Shown: positions 37,769 through 46,273, counted from the stretch's first letter. The stretch: 64,000 nucleotides of DNA from Planotetraspora phitsanulokensis (GCF_016863295.1 NZ_BOOP01000001.1:124001-188000); one strand, 5' to 3'. Notes: generated from the sequence alone by a model not told the origin. Program-made: numbers and translations.

Positions 37769-38001
37769 TGCAGACTTATAACGGGATGCCCGCAAACAGC
37801 CTGACCGGGGTCACCTGGCGGAAGAGCGTCCACAGCAACTCGACCGGCAACTGCGTGGAGCTGGCCGAGCTCCCCGACGGCGGCGTGGCCGTCCGCAACT
37901 CGCGTTTCCCGGACGGGCCGGCCCTCATCTACACGCGCGACGAGATCCGGGCCCTGGTGCTCGGAGTCAAGGACGGCGAGTTTGACGGCCTGCTGGTTTA
38001 A
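37765..38001 (+). CDS. DUF397-domain small protein, partner of the WhiJ-like regulator
   Basis: 78 residues. DUF397 signature: GVTWRKSVHSNSTGNCVELA, GVAVRNSRFPDGPALIYTRD, EIRALVLGVKDGEFDGL. It overlaps the HTH gene by ATGA, so the two are made together. In related pairs the DUF397 protein counteracts or modulates the HTH partner, in a toxin-antitoxin-like manner. Confidence 0.93.
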   Translation: MMQTYNGMPANSLTGVTWRKSVHSNSTGNCVELAELPDGGVAVRNSRFPDGPALIYTRDEIRALVLGVKDGEFDGLLV

Positions 38002-38109
38002 CCCGGTGTTTACACGCCGCGCACGCGTGTAACAGGCGCGCGCAGGCGGCGTAACACCGGTCCGGCAGATTTGGACCCTGAGAACGTTGAGGTATCAAGG
38101 GGGACCGCG

Positions 38110-38382
38110 GTGCTGGACCAGATGACTCTCTACCCGGTGGCCGACGACGTGCTGTTCGCACCCGGCGGCCGCGTGGTGATCCGCACGTACGGCGTCGCCT
38201 CCACGGCCGCCCCCGAGGAGGGGGAGCCGCGGAGCGTGGCGTACCGGACGTGGGTCACCGGAGTCCGCGACCAGCCTCGATGCTGGCGGTGGGGGCACTT
38301 CGAGGACGCACGGCGCGGCCACCACAGGGTCATGGAGTGGCTGACCGGCCGGGGCCCGCAGCCCCAGCCCGTCGCCGGCTGA
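38110..38382 (+). CDS. Small protein of unknown function downstream of the DUF397 gene
   Basis: 90 residues from GTG 38110 behind AGGGGG at good spacing. It contains LYPVADDVLFAPGGRVVIRT and QPRCWRWGHFEDARRGHHRV, is basic and Trp-rich at the C-terminus, and has no membrane segment. It follows the WhiJ-like pair by about 110 bp and may belong to the same accessory unit. No family is recognised. Confidence 0.6.
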   Translation: MLDQMTLYPVADDVLFAPGGRVVIRTYGVASTAAPEEGEPRSVAYRTWVTGVRDQPRCWRWGHFEDARRGHHRVMEWLTGRGPQPQPVAG

Positions 38383-38384
38383 CC

Positions 38385-38407
38385 GGCCGCCGGGTCTTCC
38401 GGCGGCC
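38385..38407. terminator. Bidirectional hairpin between convergent genes
   Basis: GGCCGCCGG (38385-38393) pairs perfectly with CCGGCGGCC (38399-38407) around GTCTT. It sits between the small plus-strand gene and the minus-strand phosphatase. Confidence 0.65.
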
Positions 38408-38422
38408 CGCTGCGCGCCCGTC

Positions 38423-39013
38423 TCAGGCGGGGTCCTGAACGGGCGCGTTCCACCGCATCAGGACGGGCTCCTCGTGCTCGTAGCCCAGAACCGAGTAGGT
38501 GCCGGTGTCGAGGCGCAGATGCCGCCCCTCATCCGCCGGCAGCCCCAGCCAACGGGCGGCGAGCACACGCAGGAAGTGGCCGTGGGCGACGATCAGCACG
38601 TCGCCCTCCGCGGGCCGGACGTGGGCGATGACCCGGTCCGCGCGATCGCCCACGTGGCCGACCGTCTCACCCGGGTGCTCCGCGTCTCCCGGGATGATCC
38701 CGTCACGCCACAGGTACCACCCCGGACGGCTCTCGCGGATCTGCGGGGTGGTGATCCCCTCGTAGCCGCCGTAGTCCCATTCCCAAAGGTCCGGGTCCAC
38801 GTCGTAGGAGGCGGCCCCGGCGAGCTCCGCCGTACGGCGTGCCCGCTGCGCGGGGCTGACGAGGGTCAGCGCGAACTGCCTGCCCTTGATCACTTTCGCC
38901 AGGGCGCGGGCCTGGTCCTCGCCCCTCTCGGTCAACGGCAGGTCGGTCCGGCCCGTGTGCCGCCCCGCCCTGCTCCACTCCGTCTCGCCGTGCCTCAGCA
39001 GAATGACTTCCAT
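38423..39013 (-). CDS. Histidine phosphatase (phosphoglycerate mutase-like)
   Basis: 196 residues. The catalytic RHG motif is at the very N-terminus (VILLRHGETEWSRAGRHTG), followed by RTDLPLTERGEDQARALAK, the proton-donor region WEWDYGGYEG, and the second catalytic His in VLIVAHGHFLRVLAARWLG. It belongs to the broad-specificity histidine phosphatases (CobC/GpmB-like); the substrate is unknown. Confidence 0.92.
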   Translation of the reverse strand: MEVILLRHGETEWSRAGRHTGRTDLPLTERGEDQARALAKVIKGRQFALTLVSPAQRARRTAELAGAASYDVDPDLWEWDYGGYEGITTPQIRESRPGWYLWRDGIIPGDAEHPGETVGHVGDRADRVIAHVRPAEGDVLIVAHGHFLRVLAARWLGLPADEGRHLRLDTGTYSVLGYEHEEPVLMRWNAPVQDPA

Positions 39014-39111
39014 AGGACGACCATCATGCCCGTACGGCTTTCGCGAGCCAGTGGTGACCCTGTGGCGTTCGAGTACCCGCGTGCTGCAGTAAGGTCGCCG
39101 CGGAGGGTATG

Positions 39112-39981
39112 ATGGAGCCGGTTTCGGTAGGTTTGGTCGGTGCGGGACCGTGGGCGGAGATGGTGCACGCCCCTGCGCTCGCGGCGGGGCCGCACACGCG
39201 GCTCGCGGGCGTGTGGGCGCGCAGGCCCCAGGCGGCCGACGAGCTCGCGGGCAAGCACAGGGTCCCCTCGTTCGAGCGGCTCGAGGAGCTGTTCGACCTC
39301 TGCGAGGCGGTCGCGTTCTGCGTGCCGCCGGGGGTGCAGGCCGAGCTCGGCGTCCTCGCGGCGAAGGCGGGCAAGGCGGTGCTGCTGGAAAAGCCCCTCG
39401 CGGCGGACCTCGACGGCGCCAGGCGCCTCGCCGACGCGATCGGTGAGGCCGGCGTGGCCTCCCAGATGTTGTTCACCTTCCGCTACGCCCCGGCGACGAC
39501 GGCCTTCCTCGGCAGGGCCCGTGCGCTGCGGCCGTTCGGCGGCCGCGCCGCCGACACCTCGGGGGTGCTGTACGGCGGTCCGTTCGCCACGCCGTGGCGG
39601 CTCGAGCGGGGAGCCCTCCTCGACATCGGTCCGCACATGATCGACCTGCTGGACGCGGCCCTCGGGCCGGTCGTCTCGGTCAGGGCGCACGGCGACCCGC
39701 TGAAGTGGGTGGGCCTGCTGCTCGAACACGAGGGCGGCGCGGTGAGCGAGGCGTCGCTGACGATGGCGGCGGGCGGCGACCTGCCGCCCGCCCGCGTGGA
39801 GGTCTACGGGGTGGAGGGCAACGCCTCGCTCCTCGGGTCCGAGGTCGGCGACGACGCCTTCCCGGCCGTGGCGCGGGAGTTCGCCCGCACCGTCCGCAGC
39901 GGCGGCGGGCATCCGCTCGACGCCCGCCACGGGCTGCGGATCCAGGAGATCATCGCGGACGCCGAGCGACAGCTCGCCTGA
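39112..39981 (+). CDS. Gfo/Idh/MocA-family oxidoreductase
   Basis: 289 residues. The N-terminal NAD(P)-binding fold is VSVGLVGAGPWAEMVHAPAL, then LAGVWARRPQAADELAG and the family EKP motif LLEKPLAADLDGARRLA. The C-terminal substrate domain includes LERGALLDIGPHMIDLLDAA. It likely oxidises or reduces a sugar or polyol. The start is taken as ATG 39112, 4 bp after GGAGGG; ATG 39109 directly precedes it. Confidence 0.9.
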   Translation: MEPVSVGLVGAGPWAEMVHAPALAAGPHTRLAGVWARRPQAADELAGKHRVPSFERLEELFDLCEAVAFCVPPGVQAELGVLAAKAGKAVLLEKPLAADLDGARRLADAIGEAGVASQMLFTFRYAPATTAFLGRARALRPFGGRAADTSGVLYGGPFATPWRLERGALLDIGPHMIDLLDAALGPVVSVRAHGDPLKWVGLLLEHEGGAVSEASLTMAAGGDLPPARVEVYGVEGNASLLGSEVGDDAFPAVAREFARTVRSGGGHPLDARHGLRIQEIIADAERQLA

Positions 39982-40353
39982 GAGCCCTCCGGCCCGTCGC
40001 CGGGCCGTGAAGATCCACACCCCTGGGCGATGCCCCCACCCGGGCGATCCCTGAACTTTTCTGGCCCTTCGGCCTGGGTTCTCTTGATTTGGGGTCTCAG
40101 CCGGGAGCTGCCGCCGAGTCTTGCATGATCGCGACCGGGGTTCCGGAGACTCCGGGATCTTCGGCATGCCCGGGATTTCCGGCGTATCCGCCATCCCGGA
40201 CGACCCATGGGTGGTCGCTCGATGGCGGCCATCGGTCCTCCGGCCCGTCGGCCGTGGGGTGACAGGGCCTCCTCGTCGCGGGTGACTTATCGGTGCATGC
40301 GTAGCCTTTGTGTATATTTTTGTGCAGATGGCGCAAAGTGCAGGAGATATTTC
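39982..40353. other. Intergenic region before the DUF6421 cassette
   Basis: It holds a hairpin after the oxidoreductase gene (39990-40007), a single copy of the GCATGATC-type element at 40121-40145 (GCATGATCGCGACCGGGGTT) related to the 25.4-kb array, and an AT-rich stretch (40305-40325) that should contain the promoter of the next gene. An imperfect palindrome TTTGTGC-AGATG-GCGCAAA lies at 40319-40337, just before the ribosome site. No gene is seen. Confidence 0.5.
39990..40007 (+). terminator. Hairpin after the Gfo/Idh/MocA gene
   Basis: CGGCCCG (39990-39996) pairs with CGGGCCG (40001-40007) around a TCGC loop, 8 bp past the stop codon. Confidence 0.55.
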
Positions 40354-42450
40354 ATGAGGGCATTCCCGTCAGTCCTGTTCGATGAGGCGCACAGCGAGGC
40401 ATGGAGCATCAGGCGGGAAGTCGCCGAAGCCATGAATCCCGCGCATCCCGACGACAGCGGCTACTCGACGGCCGCCGCCATCCTGCGGCGGCTCGGCCAG
40501 ACGGTCACCGCGCACACCCAGGGGCCGGTGACCACGTCCGTGCTCGACCCCCACGACGTGTTCGTGATCGCGCACCCGTCAGGGGATCACTGGGAGCGGA
40601 CGACCGGCGCGGGCAGCCCTGTGTTCACCGACGCGGAACTCGACGCCGTCGAGGACTACGTGGCCGCCGGTGGGGGGCTCGTCGTGCTCGCCGAATGCGA
40701 GCAGGACAAGTACGGGAACAACCTCGCCGACCTGCTCGGCCGCTTCGGCGTCGGCATCGAGCACACCACCGTCCAGGACCCCTCCGGCTCCCACAACAAG
40801 GTCGCGACGTGGGTCCTCGGCGTCCGCGGGGCCGGTGCCGCCGACGGGCCGGGCCTGCGCCAGGACCTGCTCGCGGGCGTGCGGCAGGCCTGCTTCTACC
40901 GGGCCGGCACGCTCGTCGCCCCGGAGGGCGCGGAGGTCCTGTTCGAGACGTCGGGGACCGCCGATCCCGCGGGCCGTCCGCTGGCCCTGGCCGTACGGCA
41001 CGGGCGCGGGCGGGTCGTGGCGCTCGCCGACTCCGACCTGTTCGGCGACGACTCGATCGGCGACTTCGACCACGCGCAACTCTGGACCGACCTCGTCACC
41101 TGGGCCGCCAGGATCCCGGACGTCGCCGCCGGCCACACGGCCGGCTCGGAGGCCCCGGAAGGCCTGGGCGCCGCGTGGGACGGGCTCAAGGCCGCCGTCG
41201 AGGCCCTGCGGCCGCTCCAGGCCAAGGACGGCTCCATCGCGGAGGACCGCGACCGCGCCGTCGAGCTGATCTCCGAGATCAGCGACAACGTCGTACGGCT
41301 CGCGCCCGGGTTCCCGCACGACAAGGACTACCTCGACGCGGTCGTGGCCGACCTGCGTAAGTGGGTGGCCGACGGGCTCGGCGTGCCCGACTTCCTCGAC
41401 TCGCTGAACCTCTTCCACCCCGACGCCCAGCGGGTGGACGGGCTCGAGCACCTCGTCGTCTTCCCGATGTACACGCAGAACGGGAACCCGAACCGCAACG
41501 TCGAGGCGGTCTGGATCCGCGTCGTCTGGCCCGACTGGCTGGCCGAGCTGGAGCGGAACGGCTACGACAACCCGATGTTCGTGCCGATCGCCTTCGCGGA
41601 CTTCACCTCCGGCTACGACACCAACTCGGCCGTGCTCTTCCCCGAGACCGTCGCCGTCCGCGAGACGCCGCCGCGGTTCACGTGGGGCGGCATCTTCTGC
41701 GACCGGGAGGCCGCGCGGTTCCGCGCCGTCAGCGAGGCGGCCGCCGCCACCCTCAAGCTGGCTCTGCCGCCGGACGCGGCCCGGCTGCTCGCATCGCAGG
41801 AACTTGCCCAGGACACCTTCGTCCTGTGGGATCTGGTCCACGACCGCACCCACAGCCACGGCGACCTGCCGTTCGACCCGTTCATGATCAAGCAGCGCAT
41901 GCCGTACTGGCTCTACACGCTGGAGGAGCTGCGCTGCGACCTGACCGCGTTCGGCGAGGCGGTGAAGCTGGAGGTCGACGGCGTGCCGCACGCGCGGTAC
42001 GTGCAGTACGCGATCCTGTTCGACCGGCTGTTCCGCTTCCCGATCACCGGTGAGCGGGTCCGGAACTACGACGGGCTCGGCGGGCAGCTGCTGTTCGCCT
42101 ACCTGCACCGGCGCGGCATCGTCCGCTGGACCGACAACAGGCTCTTCGTCGACTGGGCCAAGGTCGCCGACGGGGTGGCCGACCTGCGGGGCGAGGTCGA
42201 GACCCTCTACCGCGACGGCATCGACAGGTCCAAGGTGGCCCACTGGCTCGCCGCCCACTCGCTCGTGGCCGCGTACGTCGCGCCGCATCCGGCGTCGGTG
42301 TGGAGCCAGGGCGTCCAGGCGCTGCCGGAGGAGCAGAAGGAGATGGTCAACGCCGTCCTGCCCGATGAGTTCCCCCTGAGCATGTTCTACGAGGCGCTGC
42401 GTCGTAAGCTCACCGACGTGGTCGAGTCCACGCGGGGCATCAGGGCGTGA
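40354..42450 (+). CDS. DUF6421-family protein with N-terminal GATase1-like (DUF4350-type) domain
   Basis: 698 residues from ATG 40354 behind CAGGAGATATTTC. The first 240 residues look like a glutamine-amidotransferase-like Rossmann domain (LFDEAHSEAWSIRREVAEAM, DDSGYSTAAAILRRLGQTVT, AAGGGLVVLAECEQDKYGNN, VALADSDLFGDDSIGD). The remainder is the large DUF6421 part: LEHLVVFPMYTQNGNPNRNV, WDLVHDRTHSHGDLPFDPFM (with an HDRTHSHG cluster that could bind metal) and IKQRMPYWLYTLEELRCDLT. The enzymatic role is unknown. It is followed directly by an SDR and a threonine aldolase gene, a combination I recall as conserved in actinomycetes. Confidence 0.88.
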   Translation: MRAFPSVLFDEAHSEAWSIRREVAEAMNPAHPDDSGYSTAAAILRRLGQTVTAHTQGPVTTSVLDPHDVFVIAHPSGDHWERTTGAGSPVFTDAELDAVEDYVAAGGGLVVLAECEQDKYGNNLADLLGRFGVGIEHTTVQDPSGSHNKVATWVLGVRGAGAADGPGLRQDLLAGVRQACFYRAGTLVAPEGAEVLFETSGTADPAGRPLALAVRHGRGRVVALADSDLFGDDSIGDFDHAQLWTDLVTWAARIPDVAAGHTAGSEAPEGLGAAWDGLKAAVEALRPLQAKDGSIAEDRDRAVELISEISDNVVRLAPGFPHDKDYLDAVVADLRKWVADGLGVPDFLDSLNLFHPDAQRVDGLEHLVVFPMYTQNGNPNRNVEAVWIRVVWPDWLAELERNGYDNPMFVPIAFADFTSGYDTNSAVLFPETVAVRETPPRFTWGGIFCDREAARFRAVSEAAAATLKLALPPDAARLLASQELAQDTFVLWDLVHDRTHSHGDLPFDPFMIKQRMPYWLYTLEELRCDLTAFGEAVKLEVDGVPHARYVQYAILFDRLFRFPITGERVRNYDGLGGQLLFAYLHRRGIVRWTDNRLFVDWAKVADGVADLRGEVETLYRDGIDRSKVAHWLAAHSLVAAYVAPHPASVWSQGVQALPEEQKEMVNAVLPDEFPLSMFYEALRRKLTDVVESTRGIRA

Positions 42451-42481
42451 ACCCTGGCCCGTTCGAAAGGTGGGTCATCGT

Positions 42482-43135
42482 TTGAGCAGGGTCATTCTGG
42501 TCGCAGGCACGGGCAGCCCGTCGGGGCGGGCCGTCGTCCGGCGGTTCACCGAGCTGGGTGACACCGTCATCGCCGTGAACAGGTCGGGAGGCGACGGCGC
42601 CCTGGCCGTCGACCTCCAGGACGCGTCAGCCGTACGGAGGCTGGCGGAGCAGGTCGAGGCGGAGCACGGCCGGGTCGACGGGATCGTGCACCTCGTCGGG
42701 GGATGGCGCGGGTCCAAGACCTTCGCCGGCACCTCGCTGGAGGACTGGGACCTGCTGCACGGCCTGCTGATCCGGACCCTGCAGAACGTCTCGCTCGCGT
42801 TCGAGCCGTTGCTGCGGGCCAGCGAGAACGGCCGGTTCGTCATCGTCTCGGCGAAGGCCGCTCAGGCGCCGACGCGGACGAACGCGGCCTACGCGGCGGC
42901 CAAGGCGGCGGCCGAGGCGTGGACGCTGTCGCTCGCCGACGCCCTGAAGGGCACGTCGTCCGCGGCCGCGATCCTGGTGATCACCGCACTGGTGGACGAT
43001 GGGATGAGGGCGGCGAACCCCGGCAAGGAGTACAAGGGGTTCACCGATGTGGACGATCTGGCGCGCTCCGTCGAGGCGCTCTGGGACAGGGATCCCGCCG
43101 AGGTCAACGGGCAGCGGATCGACCTCACCGCCTGA
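42482..43135 (+). CDS. Short-chain dehydrogenase/reductase (SDR)
   Basis: 217 residues from TTG 42482, which follows AGGTGG at 7 bp; GTG 42470 is an alternative. The Rossmann start is variant: ILVAGTGSPSGRAVVRRFTE, with the glycine pattern shifted from GxxxGxG. The later motifs are good: VDGIVHLVGGWRG and the catalytic YxxxK in TNAAYAAAKAAAEAW. It is the middle gene of the DUF6421-SDR-threonine aldolase cassette (31 bp after, 32 bp before its neighbours), so it probably acts on the same metabolite. Confidence 0.88.
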   Translation: MSRVILVAGTGSPSGRAVVRRFTELGDTVIAVNRSGGDGALAVDLQDASAVRRLAEQVEAEHGRVDGIVHLVGGWRGSKTFAGTSLEDWDLLHGLLIRTLQNVSLAFEPLLRASENGRFVIVSAKAAQAPTRTNAAYAAAKAAAEAWTLSLADALKGTSSAAAILVITALVDDGMRAANPGKEYKGFTDVDDLARSVEALWDRDPAEVNGQRIDLTA

Positions 43136-43167
43136 CGTCTATTTTTTCGACTAAACGGAGATATTTC

Positions 43168-44241
43168 GTGACAACGGATGCCGTGCGGCGGCACGAGCCG
43201 GAGATCAAGACCTTCGCCAGCGACAACTACGCCGGGATCCACCCGGAGGTGCTGGAGGCCATCGCCCTGGCCAACGGCGGGCACCAGGTCAGCTACGGAG
43301 ACGACGCCTACACCGAAGCCTTGCAGGGCGTCTTCCGGCGGCATTTCGGCGACCACGTCGAGGCCCTGCCGGTGTTCAACGGCACCGCCGCGAACGTGCT
43401 CTCGTTGCGTTCGATGTGCGCCCCGTGGGAAGCGGTGGTCTGCCCCGACAGCGCGCACATCAACACCGACGAGGGCGGCGCGCCGGAGGTCACCGGCGGT
43501 CTGAAGCTGCTCCCGGTGGCGACCCCGGACGGCAAGCTCACGCCCGAGCTGATCGACCAGCAGGCGTGGGGGTTCGGGGACGTGCACCGCGCGCAGCCAC
43601 GGGTGGTCTCGATCTCCAACGCCACGGAGCTCGGCACGCTGTACACGCCAGCCGAGATCAAGGCCGTCTGCGACCACGCCCACGAACTGGGCATGTTCGT
43701 CCACCTGGACGGCTCCCGGATCACCAACGCGGCGGCTGCCCTCGACGTGCCCCTCCGCGCGCTGACCACGGACGCCGGGGTCGACATGTTGTCCTTCGGC
43801 GGCACCAAGATCGGGCTCATGCTGGGGGAGGCCGTCGTGGTCCTCAACCCCTCGGCCGCGAAGGGCCTGCCGTACCTGCGCAAGACCGGCATGCAGCTCG
43901 CCTCGAAGATGCGGTTCGTGTCCGTGCAGTTCGAGGCCCTGCTCGGCGGCGACCTGTGGCTGCGCAACGCCCGCCAGGCCAACGGGATGGCCAGGAGGCT
44001 GGCGGACGCCGTACGTGGTCTTCCGGGTGTCAGGGTGGCGCGCGAGGTGGAGGCCAACGCGGTCTTCGCGATCCTGCCGGGAGATGTGGCCGACCGGCTG
44101 CGCAAGCGGTTCCGGTTCTACAACTGGAACGAGCGGATCGGCGGCGGTGAGGTCGAGGTCCGCTGGATGTGCGCCTTCGACACCACCGAAGCCGACGTGG
44201 ACGCCTTCGTCGCCGCCCTGACCCAAGAACTCCACGCCTGA
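43168..44241 (+). CDS. Low-specificity L-threonine aldolase family PLP enzyme
   Basis: 357 residues from GTG 43168. PLP fold type I aldolase: EIKTFASDNYAGIHPEVLEA, VFNGTAANVLSLRSMCAPWE, AHINTDEGGAPEVTGG, VHLDGSRITNAAAALDVPLR, and the Schiff-base lysine in LSFGGTKIGLMLGEAVV. It cleaves beta-hydroxy amino acids to glycine and an aldehyde. The aldehyde could be a substrate for the SDR next door. The ribosome leader GGAGATATTTC is identical to that of the DUF6421 gene. Confidence 0.92.
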   Translation: MTTDAVRRHEPEIKTFASDNYAGIHPEVLEAIALANGGHQVSYGDDAYTEALQGVFRRHFGDHVEALPVFNGTAANVLSLRSMCAPWEAVVCPDSAHINTDEGGAPEVTGGLKLLPVATPDGKLTPELIDQQAWGFGDVHRAQPRVVSISNATELGTLYTPAEIKAVCDHAHELGMFVHLDGSRITNAAAALDVPLRALTTDAGVDMLSFGGTKIGLMLGEAVVVLNPSAAKGLPYLRKTGMQLASKMRFVSVQFEALLGGDLWLRNARQANGMARRLADAVRGLPGVRVAREVEANAVFAILPGDVADRLRKRFRFYNWNERIGGGEVEVRWMCAFDTTEADVDAFVAALTQELHA

Positions 44242-44251
44242 CCCTCCCTCT

Positions 44252-44313
44252 CCCGCGTGATCATGCACAGGCTCGGCGATGGTTGTACCGCCGAACCTGC
44301 GCATGATCACGGG
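44252..44313. repeat. Long inverted repeat carrying GCATGATCAC, between convergent genes
   Basis: The left arm (44252-44278) and right arm (44289-44313) pair over more than 20 positions with two mismatches and one bulge, around a 10-base loop. The strongest block is GTGATCATGC with GCATGATCAC. It probably acts as a two-way terminator for threonine aldolase and the DUF3467 gene. Its core is the same GCATGATCACG as in the 25.4-kb tandem array, so it is part of a dispersed repeat family. Confidence 0.8.
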
Positions 44314-44327
44314 CAAGGGGCGAGAGG

Positions 44328-44624
44328 TCAGACTTTTTGGTTGGTTTCCTTCTCGTAGGCGGTGAGCTGTTGCTCGAGGGCCTTCATCAGCTCGAACACC
44401 TGCGCCGGAGGCAGCCTGACCCGACTGACGATCCTGGTCGGCACGCTCACGTACCGGTCCCCGGAAAGAGGATCGTCGGCGAGCGCCGGCGGCCGTGTGA
44501 TCACGGCGAAGTCCAGGACGAATCCATCTTGGGTGTGCCAGACCGAAGCGAAGTCGGCGTAGTGCCCTGACTCGACCTCAGGTGTGATGTGCACCTCGAG
44601 GCGGCTTTCCGGGTCGTCGTTCAA
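44328..44624 (-). CDS. DUF3467-domain protein
   Basis: 98 residues from TTG 44624, preceded by AGGAG at 6 bp; an ATG at 44654 is in frame but has a poorer ribosome site. DUF3467 pattern: LEVHITPEVESGHYADFASV, then GFVLDFAVITRPP and RIVSRVRLPPAQVFELMKAL. Members are small bacterial proteins of unknown function, thought to have an OB-like or dimeric beta fold. It is transcribed after the DUF305 gene, 59 bp downstream. Confidence 0.85.
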   Translation of the reverse strand: MNDDPESRLEVHITPEVESGHYADFASVWHTQDGFVLDFAVITRPPALADDPLSGDRYVSVPTRIVSRVRLPPAQVFELMKALEQQLTAYEKETNQKV

Positions 44625-44683
44625 TCTCTTCTCCTCTGGCCACGGCACCTCCATCGTGCCCCGGCCGGAGACCTTGTGCGCGC

Positions 44684-45364
44684 CTATCCCGCCGGACTCT
44701 GGAGGATGCTCGGCAACGGCTGCGCCCCACGCTCGGCCAGCAGACCCTTCATCAGCCTGATCTCCGCCGTCTGGCCGTCGACGATGTGCTGCGCCAGCGA
44801 CCGCACCTCGGGACGGTCGGACAGTCGGAGCAGACCCTGCGCCATCTCCACGCCGCCCTCGTGATGGCGGATCATGAGCTGGAGGAAGAGGATCTCGGCG
44901 TCCTTGCCCTGCGCCGTCCGCAGCCGGTTCAGCTCCTCCTCCGAGGCCATGCCCGGCATGACGCCGGAGGTCGCGCCCGGGGCCGCGCCACCGTGGGCGT
45001 GCCCGGACATCCACGCCATCGGCGGCTGGGACGACGACTGGTCGAGGTTCCACTGCTGGAGCCAGCCCATGAAGATCCCGCGCTGGGCCGTCTGGGTGGT
45101 GATGATGTCGTACGACAACGTCCGAAGCGGACCGTCGGAGGTCTTGTCCCATACGACGAAGGCCATCTCGACCGCCTGGGAATGGTGGACGGCCATGTCC
45201 CTGGCGAACCCCGCCTCGGGCGAGGTGTCTCCCGGGGTCCCCGACCTGGTCGCGAACAGCACCAATGCGCCCGCGGCGAGGACGAGGGCGACCAGCGCCA
45301 CGAGGGGAAACCGCCTCCTGGGCTGCGGCGTGGTGTCGAGCATGACGCTCGTCTCGGTGGTCAT
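44684..45364 (-). CDS. DUF305-domain membrane-anchored protein
   Basis: 226 residues from ATG 45364. One N-terminal membrane helix (FPLVALVALVLAAGALVLFA) is followed by an extracytoplasmic DUF305 four-helix domain with its two His-Asp/His-His signatures: FARDMAVHHSQAVEMA and LQLMIRHHEGGVEMAQGLL. These resemble ferritin-like or metal-binding helices and the family is linked to metal (often copper) handling. It is divergent from the DUF3105 gene, a frequent neighbour in actinobacteria. Confidence 0.9.
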   Translation of the reverse strand: MTTETSVMLDTTPQPRRRFPLVALVALVLAAGALVLFATRSGTPGDTSPEAGFARDMAVHHSQAVEMAFVVWDKTSDGPLRTLSYDIITTQTAQRGIFMGWLQQWNLDQSSSQPPMAWMSGHAHGGAAPGATSGVMPGMASEEELNRLRTAQGKDAEILFLQLMIRHHEGGVEMAQGLLRLSDRPEVRSLAQHIVDGQTAEIRLMKGLLAERGAQPLPSILQSPAG

Positions 45365-45475
45365 CGCCCCACAGGCTACCTGTCCTGTCTGACCGGGCTG
45401 AGCCAAAGGTGCATCTCACCCACTATTCTCCATACCGCAGCGGGGATGTCAGTGAACCGGTGGGTGGAGGGCTTG

Positions 45476-46171
45476 ATGGCGAAGGGCAAGACGCAGGCGA
45501 GACGCGAGCACCTCGAGCGCATGCGTGCCGAGCAGAGGAGCAAGGAACGGCGTACCGCTTTTCTCATGTGGGGAGTCGGCGGTCTGGTCGTCCTCGCGGT
45601 GGTCGGTCTGGTCGGCTTCTACGTCGTCAACGACCGGTCGCAGAAGTCCCTGAGCGCGGTGAAGACCTACGACTACAAGGGCTCCGACCACGCCTGGACC
45701 AAGATCTCCTACAAGGAGAACCCCCCGGTGGGCGGCCAGCACAACTACTACTGGCAGAACTGCGGGATCTACGACAAGCCGATCCACAACGAGCACGGTG
45801 TCCACTCGCTGGAGCACGGCGCCGTCTGGATCACCTACAGCCCCGACCTGCCCGCCGCGGACGTTGCCAAGCTGAAGACGCTGGCCTCCTCCGACTACAT
45901 GCTGCTCAGCCCGTACCCGGGCCTGCCGGGCAAGGTCGTCGCCAGCTCGTGGAACCACCAGATCGTCCTCGACGGGGCCTCCGACCCCCGCCTGTCCGAG
46001 TTCATCAAGAAGTACAAGCAGAACCCCACCTACACCCCGGAGTTCGGCGCGGCCTGCGACCAGGGCGTCAGCACGACGGCCGACCAGCCGCTGCCGCCTG
46101 AGCCGGCCCCCACGGCCAGCCCCAGCGCCGGCGCCTCCACGGAGCCGACCCCGACTCCGGCGGCCTCCTGA
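45476..46171 (+). CDS. DUF3105-domain membrane protein
   Basis: 231 residues from ATG 45476 behind GGAGG. A basic, coiled N-terminus (ARREHLERMRAEQRSKERRT) precedes one membrane helix (GGLVVLAVVGLVGFYVV). The outer domain has DUF3105 motifs: YKENPPVGGQHNYYWQNCGI, HSLEHGAVWITYSPDL and the late SSWNHQIVL. The conserved His/Cys residues suggest metal binding. A Pro/Ala/Thr tail follows. It is divergent from the DUF305 gene; the pair may work together at the cell surface. Confidence 0.92.
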   Translation: MAKGKTQARREHLERMRAEQRSKERRTAFLMWGVGGLVVLAVVGLVGFYVVNDRSQKSLSAVKTYDYKGSDHAWTKISYKENPPVGGQHNYYWQNCGIYDKPIHNEHGVHSLEHGAVWITYSPDLPAADVAKLKTLASSDYMLLSPYPGLPGKVVASSWNHQIVLDGASDPRLSEFIKKYKQNPTYTPEFGAACDQGVSTTADQPLPPEPAPTASPSAGASTEPTPTPAAS

Positions 46172-46182
46172 CCCACGGTGGT

Positions 46183-46222
46183 GTACGGCCCGGCGGTGCG
46201 GCAGTGCACCGCCGGGCCGTAC
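46183..46222. terminator. Perfect 17-bp hairpin between convergent genes
   Basis: GTACGGCCCGGCGGTGC (46183-46199) pairs without mismatch with GCACCGCCGGGCCGTAC (46206-46222) around GGCAGT. It is 11 bp after the DUF3105 stop and 51 bp before the alanine dehydrogenase stop, so it can serve both. Confidence 0.85.
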
Positions 46223-46273
46223 CGTCTTCGGGTCTTCTCGCGGACGCCAGGACGGACGGGCGCGGACGGAAGG

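Noticed and set aside
40579-42288. A 569-codon open frame antisense to the DUF6421 gene
   Set aside because: Low-complexity Val/Gly/Asp/Arg composition, no ribosome site, and the plus strand carries a clear operon.
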